Part shown: in pieces, positions 1-5,068 of the stretch | How positions within the stretch are numbered: position 1 is the stretch's first letter | How the letters are laid out: each line of letters begins with the position of its first letter | Source of the DNA: Paraprevotella sp. | GTDB taxonomy: Bacteria; Bacteroidota; Bacteroidia; Bacteroidales; Bacteroidaceae | Assembly: GCA_021205005.1 (NCBI GenBank) | Contig: JAJPYK010000173.1 | Coordinates: forward strand, 1-5,068 | Direction of reading: 5' to 3' | DNA length: 5,068 nucleotides | Position numbers and translations under genes: made by a program | The notes under the pieces: model-generated | What the model was told of the DNA's origin: nothing | Database searches by the model: none | What the model saw: only the letters and a program-made list of their open reading frames with translations

Positions 1-92
1 CCATAGATGCACAAACACTTTCCGTCATCCGGGCTACCGTCAGCCAAATCACGGAGGAAAAAGGACACGTGAGCAAAGTGGAAAGAATCTAA
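1..92 (+). CDS. oadG: Oxaloacetate decarboxylase gamma subunit, C-terminal end (partial, 5' end outside window)
   Basis: An open frame enters from the left edge (first full codon at 3) and stops with TAA at 90-92, giving 29 residues that end in KGHVSKVERI. The short helical stretch (ids such as AQTLSVIRATVSQI) followed by a Lys/Glu/Val-rich end resembles the C-terminus of small OadG-type proteins in Bacteroidales, which carry one N-terminal membrane helix, a flexible linker and a short tail. In characterised decarboxylases the gamma subunit anchors the alpha subunit to the membrane-embedded beta subunit; the membrane helix would lie outside this window. The position fits: it is 45 nt upstream of oadA on the same strand, in the gamma-alpha-beta order. 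The assignment rests on context and a short resemblance, so another small protein cannot be excluded. Confidence 0.62.
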   Translation, partial: IDAQTLSVIRATVSQITEEKGHVSKVERI

Positions 93-137
93 AATTAACT
101 CAAACATGAAAAATATAAAAAGGAAAAACAACATACT
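93..137 (+). other. A-rich leader between oadG and oadA
   Basis: The 45-nt spacer is strongly A-rich, as is common before Bacteroidota start codons, where translation relies little on Shine-Dalgarno pairing. A weak AAAAGGA-like stretch lies at 118-124, 13 nt before the ATG at 138, which is longer than usual spacing. The ATG at 138 is preferred as the oadA start because the conserved VKFSLV(F/Y)RDMWQS segment begins six residues later, as in related proteins. No terminator-like hairpin is seen here, so oadG and oadA are probably co-transcribed. Confidence 0.35.
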
Positions 138-1991
138 ATGGAGAAGAAAGAAGTAAAATTCAGCTTAGTGTTCCGCGACATGTGGCAGAGTGCAGGCAAA
201 TATGTACCCCGTGTAGACCAACTGGTCAAAGTAGCTCCGGCCATCATCAGAATGGGATGTTTCGACCGAGTGGAAACCAACGGAGGCGGTTTTGAGCAAG
301 TGAACCTGCTCTTCGGAGAGAATCCGAATAACGCCGTGCGCCAATGGACCCGCCCATTCCACGAAGTGGGCATACAGACCCACATGCTCGACCGCGCGCT
401 CAACGGACTCCGCATGAGCCCCGTCCCGGCAGACGTGCGAAAACTGTTCTATAAAGTGAAGAAAGCCCAAGGGACGGACATTACCCGCACCTTTTGCGGA
501 CTGAACGACATCCGCAACATCGAACCCAGCATCCGGTATGCCAAGGAAGCAGGCATGATATCGCAATGCAGCCTCTGCATTACCCATTCTCCCATACATA
601 CCGTAGAATATTACGTCAACATGGCCAAAAAGCTCATCGACTTGGGATGCTATGAGATCTGCCTGAAGGATATGGCCGGCATCGGACGGCCCGAAACACT
701 CGGCAAGATCTGCGCCGGCATCAAGGCTTACAGGCCCGACATCATCGTACAGTACCACTCTCATTCCGGACCGGGCGTGAACATGGCCTCCATTCTCGAG
801 GTGTGCAAGAACGGGTGCGACTATGTGGATACGGCCGTCGCCCCTTTGGCATGGGGCACAGGGCACGCCGACATCCTCGCCGTACAGGCCATGCTGGAAG
901 ACGCCGGCTTCAAAGTGAAAAGCATCAATATGGCAGCCTACATGGAAGTGCGCTCACAGATACAGGAAATGCTGGACGACTTCCTCGGACTGTACTGCAA
1001 CCCGCTCAACCGAATCAACAATTCGCTGCTCATCGCACCGGGATTGCCGGGCGGCATGATGGGTTCGCTCATGTCGGATCTGGAAACCAACCTGGAATCG
1101 CTCAACAAATGGAAAGTCAAACACGGGCAAAAAGAACTCAGCCAGGACGAACTGCTCATCAAATTGTTTGATGAAGTAGCCTACATTTGGCCGAAGGTGG
1201 GCTATCCCTGCCTCGTAACCCCGTTCAGCCAGTATGTGAAAAACCTGGCGTTGATGAACGTCATCCAGATGGAAAAAGGCAAGGCACGCTGGAGTATGAT
1301 AGCCGACGACATCTGGGACATGATTTTAGGAAAAGCCGGACAACTGCCGGGACCGGTGGCGCCGGAGCTGAAAAAGCGGGCCGAAGAGCAGGGACGGAAA
1401 TTTTCCACCACAGATCCGCAGGCCAATTACCCCGACGAGCTGGACAAATATCGCCGATTGATGGCCGAGGAAGGCTGGGAAACGGGACAAGACGACGAGG
1501 AATTGTTCGAATATGCCATGCACCCCTCTCAGTATGAAGCATACAAGAGCGGAAAGGCAAAACAGGATTTTCTGGCCGATCTGCAGAAACGGCGTGCCGC
1601 TGCCGCCGCACCGGCAGGATCTGCGGCCCCGTCGCAACACTCTACCCTCACGATAACGGTCGAAGGCAAGGCGTACAAAGTAGACATCGCCTACGGCGAA
1701 AAGCCTGCGACCTCCGCGGCTGCCACACCAGCAAAACCGGCAGACCCGACAGGAGAAGGCGAAGACATCCTCGCCCCTCTGGTAGGAAAGTTCTTCCCGG
1801 TGAAGAATACCGATGAATCGCCTAAACAGCCGGGCGACCCTGTCAAGGCCGGCGACATTTTGGGATACATCGAGGCCATGAAGACCTATAACGCCATACG
1901 CGCCGAATTCGACGGTACGGTGACAGCCATCCTGGTTCACTCGGGCGATACGGTGGAAGAAGACGACGTAATCATGAAAATAGCCAAATAA
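138..1991 (+). CDS. oadA: Na+-pumping oxaloacetate decarboxylase alpha subunit (carboxyltransferase + biotin carrier)
   Basis: This 617-aa cytoplasmic subunit should transfer the carboxyl group of oxaloacetate to biotin, releasing pyruvate. Residues about 4-300 form the carboxyltransferase TIM barrel of the pyruvate carboxylase/OadA family. Likely metal-site residues are Asp14 (RDMWQS), Lys177 (LKDMAG, the lysine expected to be carboxylated) and His207/His209 (HSHSGPG). Residues about 300-480 are the conserved C-terminal helical part, with WPKVGYPCLVTPFSQYVKN at 351-369 and the DDEELFEYAMHP stretch. An Ala/Pro linker (about 486-500), a short conserved beta segment (502-518) and a second Ala/Pro linker (522-537) lead to the biotinyl domain. 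Its EAMKT motif puts the biotin on Lys582 (codon 1881-1883), 35 residues from the C-terminus, the usual distance. Several barrel motifs differ from classical OadA: RDMWQS for RDxHQS and FCGLND for FDxLND. This marks the divergent form I associate with Bacteroidales. The gene is intact, 3 nt ahead of oadB. Pyruvate carboxylase is less likely because there is no biotin carboxylase domain and an OadB partner follows. Confidence 0.93.
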   Translation: MEKKEVKFSLVFRDMWQSAGKYVPRVDQLVKVAPAIIRMGCFDRVETNGGGFEQVNLLFGENPNNAVRQWTRPFHEVGIQTHMLDRALNGLRMSPVPADVRKLFYKVKKAQGTDITRTFCGLNDIRNIEPSIRYAKEAGMISQCSLCITHSPIHTVEYYVNMAKKLIDLGCYEICLKDMAGIGRPETLGKICAGIKAYRPDIIVQYHSHSGPGVNMASILEVCKNGCDYVDTAVAPLAWGTGHADILAVQAMLEDAGFKVKSINMAAYMEVRSQIQEMLDDFLGLYCNPLNRINNSLLIAPGLPGGMMGSLMSDLETNLESLNKWKVKHGQKELSQDELLIKLFDEVAYIWPKVGYPCLVTPFSQYVKNLALMNVIQMEKGKARWSMIADDIWDMILGKAGQLPGPVAPELKKRAEEQGRKFSTTDPQANYPDELDKYRRLMAEEGWETGQDDEELFEYAMHPSQYEAYKSGKAKQDFLADLQKRRAAAAAPAGSAAPSQHSTLTITVEGKAYKVDIAYGEKPATSAAATPAKPADPTGEGEDILAPLVGKFFPVKNTDESPKQPGDPVKAGDILGYIEAMKTYNAIRAEFDGTVTAILVHSGDTVEEDDVIMKIAK

Positions 1992-1994
1992 GTT

Positions 1995-3242
1995 ATGGAA
2001 CAGTTCATTGATATTTTAGACAAGCTCTATCAGATGACGGCGTTCAGCAATATCATTGCCGATCCCGCATTCCTGATCATGTATGCGCTGGCTTTCGTAC
2101 TGCTCTATCTCGGCATCGTCAAGAAGTATGAACCGTTGTTGCTCGTCCCCATCGCATTCGGCGTGTTGCTGGCCAACTTTCCCGGAGGAGAGATGGGCGT
2201 GATCCAAGCCGATTCCAACGGGTTCGTCACGCTGGCCAACGGCACCAAAGCCGACATCTGGCAAATGCCTTTGCATGAGATCGCTCATGAATTCGGCCTG
2301 ATGAACTTCCTTTATTATATGCTCATCAAAACCGGCTTTCTTCCGCCGGTCATCTTCATGGGAGTGGGCGCGCTGACCGATTTCGGTCCGATGTTGCGAA
2401 ACCTGCGCCTGTCCATCTTCGGAGCGGCGGCACAATCCGGAATCTTTGCCGTACTGCTGGTAGCCATCCTGATGGGCTTCACGCCGAAAGAGGCTGCCTC
2501 TTTGGGCATCATCGGAGGTGCCGACGGCCCGACAGCCATCTTCACGACCATCAAACTGGCTCCCCATCTGCTGGGCCCCATTGCCATTGCGGCTTACTCT
2601 TATATGGCCTTGGTACCGGTCATCATCCCGCTTGTGGTTAGACTGACGTGTACGAAGAAGGATTTGATGATCAACATGAAGGAGCAAGAGAAGTTGCATC
2701 CGTCACATACGGACTTCAAGAACCTGCGCACGTTGAAAATCATTTTCCCGATCGCAGTCACAACCATCGTAGCCCTGTTCGTTCCGACGGCCGTACCTTT
2801 GGTGGGCATGCTCATGTTCGGCAATCTGCTGAAAGAGATCGGCAGCGACACGTCTCGCCTGTTCGACGCCGCATCCAACTCCATCATGAATGCCGCCACC
2901 ATCTTCCTCGGACTTTGCGTGGGAGGTACAATGACCGTAGACGCCTTTCTCAACCTGCAAACGATCGGCATCGTCATCGGAGGCTTTTTGGCTTTCGCCA
3001 TTTCCATTGCCTCGGGTATCTTTATGGTGAAGATATTCAATCTGTTTACCAAGAAGAAAATCAACCCGTTGGTCGGTGCCACCGGATTGAGCGCCGTACC
3101 GATGGCCAGCCGCGTATGCAATGAAATCGCCACAAAGTATGACGTAAAAAACCATGTGCTCAACTATTGCATGGCTTCCAACATATCGGGAGTTATCGGT
3201 TCCGCCGTGGCAGCCGGCGTACTGATCTCATTCCTGGGATAA
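1995..3242 (+). CDS. oadB: Na+-pumping oxaloacetate decarboxylase beta subunit
   Basis: A 415-aa integral membrane protein of the OadB/MmdB/GcdB family. It decarboxylates carboxybiotin delivered by the alpha subunit and couples this to Na+ export across the inner membrane. About nine to ten hydrophobic segments are visible, for example near 25-42, 46-61, 141-162, 193-216, 247-275, 298-316, 321-346 and 390-413. The family signature GIIGGADGPTAIF is at 171-183; its Asp177 corresponds to the essential Asp203 of the Klebsiella protein. The second signature INPLVGATGLSAVPMASRV starts at 356; Asn357, Gly361 and Ser366 match Klebsiella Asn373, Gly377 and Ser382. GVGALTDFGP at 123-132 and YSYMALVP at 201-208 are also typical. 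The start is fixed by the 3-nt gap after the oadA stop; no clear ribosome binding site is seen, so translation may be coupled. Residues about 62-92 form a polar stretch longer than in the Klebsiella protein as I recall it. OadB alone cannot tell oxaloacetate from methylmalonyl-CoA or glutaconyl-CoA systems; the OadA-type partner points to oxaloacetate. Confidence 0.95.
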   Translation: MEQFIDILDKLYQMTAFSNIIADPAFLIMYALAFVLLYLGIVKKYEPLLLVPIAFGVLLANFPGGEMGVIQADSNGFVTLANGTKADIWQMPLHEIAHEFGLMNFLYYMLIKTGFLPPVIFMGVGALTDFGPMLRNLRLSIFGAAAQSGIFAVLLVAILMGFTPKEAASLGIIGGADGPTAIFTTIKLAPHLLGPIAIAAYSYMALVPVIIPLVVRLTCTKKDLMINMKEQEKLHPSHTDFKNLRTLKIIFPIAVTTIVALFVPTAVPLVGMLMFGNLLKEIGSDTSRLFDAASNSIMNAATIFLGLCVGGTMTVDAFLNLQTIGIVIGGFLAFAISIASGIFMVKIFNLFTKKKINPLVGATGLSAVPMASRVCNEIATKYDVKNHVLNYCMASNISGVIGSAVAAGVLISFLG

Positions 3243-3255
3243 GCAATCTGTAATA

Positions 3256-3281
3256 AAAAAGAGGGTGTGTCATAATTCAAA
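3256..3281 (+). repeat. Left terminal inverted repeat of the MITE-like element
   Basis: These 26 bases (five A, then GAGGGTGTGTCATAATTC, then AAA) are the exact reverse complement of 3420-3445. Pairing breaks on the inner side at 3282/3419 and on the outer side at 3255/3446. The outer edge could be counted from 3261 if the A run belongs to the target. Confidence 0.9.
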
Positions 3282-3331
3282 TTTTGAGATTGACAACTTA
3301 TAATCTGTAAGTATCCTCCGTTGAACTAAGC

Positions 3332-3379
3332 AAAAACAACCTTATAAAGCTCTCCACGAAGCTCTATATGGTTGTTTTT
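3332..3379. terminator. Nested hairpin with T-run on both strands (candidate bidirectional terminator)
   Basis: Bases 3332-3351 pair with 3360-3379: 18 of 20 positions match (mismatches at 3342/3369 and 3347/3364), around an 8-nt loop (3352-3359). The outer ten pairs are AAAAACAACC with GGTTGTTTTT, so both strands end the stem in a T-rich run. This is the arrangement of a bidirectional intrinsic terminator, and it lies between convergent genes. The stem is AT-rich and the T run is itself paired, so efficiency is uncertain. It lies inside the MITE-like element, about 90 nt after the oadB stop codon; it might instead be a remnant of the parent element's structure. Confidence 0.5.
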
Positions 3380-3419
3380 ATTGAATGAAGTTTCTGATTA
3401 TTACTTTTTCAAAGTGCTT

Positions 3420-3445
3420 TTTGAATTATGACACACCCTCTTTTT
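3420..3445 (-). repeat. Right terminal inverted repeat of the MITE-like element
   Basis: Exact reverse complement of 3256-3281. It ends in CCCTC followed by five T, so a transcript from oadB would read a possible long stem with a U run. The mirror-image transcript from the murF-alr side would see the same structure. Confidence 0.9.
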
Positions 3446-3525
3446 GTATTTCCTCACGCTCCGTGGCCGTTTCTTCTAACTTTCTGTATAAAAGAGGTTT
3501 AAGCACTCATCGATTCCTCCCGTTT

Positions 3526-3605
3526 TTTTCTGCGCCGAACGGCCCGTCGATCTGCGGAGAAAAATTTTCCGATCTGCGGAGAACGGAGCGCGTATGTGCG
3601 CCGCT
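3526..3605. repeat. Degenerate repeat with 22-bp period, core TCTGCGnnGAA
   Basis: The core TCTGCGnnGAA occurs at 3529-3539, 3551-3561 and 3573-3583, each exactly 22 bp after the last. The second and third copies share 14 identical bases (3548-3561 and 3570-3583, CGATCTGCGGAGAA); the first and third match at 14 of 22 positions over the full unit. At the next 22-bp step (3595-3605) TGTGCGCCGCT is a weaker fourth copy, ending 3 nt before the murF-alr stop codon region. This may be a decayed tandem duplication or spaced binding sites. I know of no named element it matches, and the spacing of the outer copies could be partly chance. Confidence 0.5.
3560..3583 (-). terminator. Weak candidate intrinsic terminator after murF-alr
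   Basis: Read on the minus strand, TTCTCCG, a five-base loop CAGAT and CGGAAAA are followed directly by TTTTT. Six of seven stem positions pair (one C/A mismatch). The hairpin starts about 26 nt after the murF-alr TGA, the expected place for a terminator. The stem is short and built from one of the 22-bp repeat copies, so it may be only a by-product of the repeat. Confidence 0.3.
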
Positions 3606-3608
3606 CGT

Positions 3609-5068
3609 TCAGTCCTGATAATACACCCTCTTGACCCGCGAGCTCACGCCTGTCAATATTTCATAAGGTATCGTACCCACGGCATCGCTCAATACGGTCA
3701 CCGGCAGGTCATCTCCGAAGATGATCGCCGTATCTCCTTCCTTACAATCAATGTCGGTCACGTCGATCATGCACACATCCATGCAGATATTCCCCACATA
3801 AGGCGCATGCCGGCCGTTGACCAGACAATAGGCATTTCCGCATCCCAACTTGCGGTCCAATCCGTCGGCATAACCGATGGGCAGAGCGGCGATGCGGCTG
3901 TCCCTCGTCAGATGTCCTTTACGGCTGTATCCCACAGTATCTTCCTTGGGCACGTCGTGAATCTGAAGTATCGTGGTCTTGAGCGTACTGATGTTATGCA
4001 ACATCCGGTTGTTGCGCGGATTGATGCCATACAATCCCAATCCCAGACGGACCATTTCCAAATGACGCCCGGGAAAATGCTCGATACCTGCACTGTTACA
4101 GATATGCCGTAATATTTTATGAGAATATGCCTGCTGAAGCAGTCCGCTCCCGTAGAGGAAAAGTTCGTATTGACGGGCGGAAAAATCATCGAAATCATCG
4201 CAGTCGCTCCCCACGAAATGAGAGAACACGGAACGGGGTATCAAAGCGGTCTGCTGTTTCAGCCGTTCCACAAGAGCCGGCATGTCCTTTTGCGGATCAA
4301 ATCCGAGACGGTGCATGCCCGTATCCAATTTCACGTGAATGGGGAAATGCGTGACTCCTTCTTTTTCAGCCTCGCGCACCAAAGCGTCCAACAGGCGGAA
4401 ACTATACACCTCGGGCTCCAAATCATATTCAAACAAGGTGGGGAAACTGCTCATCTCCGGGTTCATCACCATGATATTGGCCGTGATGCCGGCCTTGCGC
4501 AGGTCTACTCCTTCATCGGCCACGGCCACGGCCAGATAGTCCACCCGATGGTCTTGCAGGGTCTTGGCAATCTCCACCGCCCCGGCCCCGTAGGCCGAAG
4601 CTTTCACCATGCACACCATCTTGGTGTCGGGTTTCATGAAACTACGGTAATAGTTCAGATTGTCCACCACAGCATTAAGGTTGACCTCCAAGGTCGTTTC
4701 GTGCACTTTCAGGGTCAACTGCTCCGTCAGCAGATCGAAGCGGAACGAACGGGCACCCTTAATCAGGATGACCTCATCGTGCAGACCTTCAAACAGGGAA
4801 CTGGCCATCAGCTTTTCCGTGGAATCGAATAAGTAAGCTTCCATACCGAACTCCCGGCGTGCCGCTTTCAGGCAGGGCCCTACACCGATGAATTTCTCCA
4901 CTCCCCGGGTAGCTACCAGTTGGGCCACCCGCTTGTAAAATGCAGCCGATTCCTCACCGGCCTGCTTGATTTCGCTCAAAATCTGCGTGCGCTTACGCCC
5001 CACGCCATCGGGACGACGTTTCATGAAGTCGAGGGCGATATCCAAAGAATTGAAATCGGAATTATAAC
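3609..5068 (-). CDS. murF-alr: Bifunctional MurF ligase / alanine racemase fusion, C-terminal part (partial, 5' end outside window)
   Basis: The frame is open from the right edge (first full codon at 5066) to TGA at 3611-3609, giving 485 residues; the real start lies outside. An in-frame TTG at 5045-5043 is not the start, since MurF sequence continues before it. The first ~105 residues are the end of the MurF C-terminal domain: YNSD (5066-5055), the counterpart of the YNANP region of MurF, and ILIKGARS near its end. MurF joins D-Ala-D-Ala to UDP-MurNAc-tripeptide in the cytoplasm. From about 4727 onward follows a full-length fold-type III, PLP-dependent alanine racemase. It has the PLP lysine in VKASAYG (codon 4602-4604), the lysine in VKLDTGMHRLG expected to be carbamylated (4329-4331), Arg in VRLGLGLYG (4047-4049), the second catalytic residue Tyr in VGYSR (3927-3929), then GYADG and NICMDVCM. 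It should make D-Ala from L-Ala for MurF's own substrate. Such fusions are known in Bacteroidota. No key residue of the racemase part is missing. Confidence 0.95.
   Translation of the reverse strand, partial: YNSDFNSLDIALDFMKRRPDGVGRKRTQILSEIKQAGEESAAFYKRVAQLVATRGVEKFIGVGPCLKAARREFGMEAYLFDSTEKLMASSLFEGLHDEVILIKGARSFRFDLLTEQLTLKVHETTLEVNLNAVVDNLNYYRSFMKPDTKMVCMVKASAYGAGAVEIAKTLQDHRVDYLAVAVADEGVDLRKAGITANIMVMNPEMSSFPTLFEYDLEPEVYSFRLLDALVREAEKEGVTHFPIHVKLDTGMHRLGFDPQKDMPALVERLKQQTALIPRSVFSHFVGSDCDDFDDFSARQYELFLYGSGLLQQAYSHKILRHICNSAGIEHFPGRHLEMVRLGLGLYGINPRNNRMLHNISTLKTTILQIHDVPKEDTVGYSRKGHLTRDSRIAALPIGYADGLDRKLGCGNAYCLVNGRHAPYVGNICMDVCMIDVTDIDCKEGDTAIIFGDDLPVTVLSDAVGTIPYEILTGVSSRVKRVYYQD

Larger units (their letters stand above)
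3256..3445. mobile_element. MITE-like AT-rich element with perfect terminal inverted repeats
   Basis: The element is bounded by a perfect 26-bp inverted repeat (3256-3281 and 3420-3445). The non-homopolymer part runs from GAGGGTGTGTCATAATTC at 3261 to its complement ending at 3440, making 180 bp inside A5/T5 ends. By hand count 59 of those 180 bases are G or C (about 33%), clearly poorer than the genes on both sides. It has no transposase and no plausible ORF, and contains a second hairpin nearly centred on the same axis (3332-3379). Size, perfect ends, low GC and intergenic location fit a non-autonomous miniature inverted-repeat transposable element, mobilised in trans by an insertion sequence with the same ends. 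I see no clear target-site duplication next to either arm, so insertion is not proven. The alternative is a resident, large terminator or an RNA gene with a long closing stem. I do not assign it to an IS family. Confidence 0.6.
3243..3608. other. Intergenic gap between convergent oadB and murF-alr, no credible protein gene
   Basis: These 366 bp separate two genes that point towards each other, so no promoter for either is needed here. From left to right the gap holds a short A-rich run after oadB, an AT-rich inverted-repeat element (3256-3445), about 80 bp in which I see no clear structure, a degenerate 22-bp-spaced repeat (3526-3605) and a weak terminator-like hairpin for the minus strand (3560-3583). 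An open frame of 77 codons at 3385-3618 on the + strand starts inside the element and runs across the repeat. It has no recognisable composition or motif, and I do not count it as a gene. No tRNA or rRNA is visible. Confidence 0.8.

Noticed and set aside
106..156. A 16-codon ORF starting at ATG 106 and overlapping the oadA start out of frame, rich in Lys and Asn
   Set aside because: Its composition only reflects the A-rich leader, it has no ribosome binding site, and overlap regulation cannot be supported from one sequence.
165..866. A long minus-strand open frame of 233 codons opposite oadA, and similar ones opposite oadB
   Set aside because: The + strand frames carry conserved family motifs throughout; the antisense frames have no recognisable motifs and are shadows of the codon bias.
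3290..3304. TTGACA (3290-3295) and TATAAT (3299-3304) inside the element, resembling promoter boxes
   Set aside because: The two boxes are only 3 nt apart, far too close for a sigma-70 promoter, and Bacteroidota promoters use a different consensus (TTTG and TAnnTTTG). No gene follows on the + strand.
3296..3312. A small hairpin, ACTTATA with TGTAAGT around a 3-nt loop
   Set aside because: It has only six Watson-Crick pairs plus one G-U, is AT-rich and has no T run; chance is likely in such AT-rich DNA.
3500..3517. On the minus strand GGGAGGA-like sequence before an ATG near 3510
   Set aside because: The frame stops after three codons, so it cannot be a gene.
3385..3618. A 77-codon ORF on the + strand in the intergenic gap
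   Set aside because: It starts inside the MITE-like element, crosses the 22-bp repeat, overlaps the end of murF-alr on the opposite strand, and shows no domain or membrane pattern.
3620..3630. ACACCCTCTT in the end of murF-alr matches ten bases of the right arm of the element
   Set aside because: On the minus strand it encodes the KRVYY tail typical of alanine racemases, so coding constraint explains it and the match is short.

Overview
The window looks like chromosomal DNA from a member of the Bacteroidales (Bacteroidota), probably a gut or oral anaerobe. Three things support this: a MurF-Alr fusion protein, a biotin-dependent decarboxylase operon in the order gamma-alpha-beta with the 'RDMWQS' type of alpha subunit, and start sites without strong Shine-Dalgarno sequences. 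The genus cannot be told from the sequence alone.

Left part (1-3242, + strand): the tail of a small gene that looks like oadG, then complete oadA (617 aa) and complete oadB (415 aa). Together they encode a membrane-bound, Na+-pumping oxaloacetate decarboxylase. OadA moves the carboxyl group of oxaloacetate to its own biotin (Lys582). OadB decarboxylates carboxybiotin in the membrane and exports Na+. OadG anchors and assembles the complex. oadA and oadB are 3 nt apart, so they are surely one transcript.

Middle part (3243-3608): a 366-bp gap between convergent genes with no credible protein gene. It holds a 180-190 bp AT-rich (about 33% GC) element with perfect 26-bp inverted ends and a second, nearly concentric hairpin inside; it resembles a non-autonomous MITE and may also stop transcription from both sides. 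To its right lies a degenerate repeat with exact 22-bp spacing, reaching almost to the stop codon of the next gene.

Right part (3609-5068, - strand): the 3' portion of a murF-alr fusion gene running off the window. It has the end of the MurF ligase domain and a complete-looking alanine racemase domain, joining two steps of D-Ala-D-Ala supply for peptidoglycan. It is functionally unrelated to the decarboxylase operon and merely converges with it.

The genes are ordinary for this lineage. The non-coding gap is the part worth a second look; I see no sign of a new multi-gene system.
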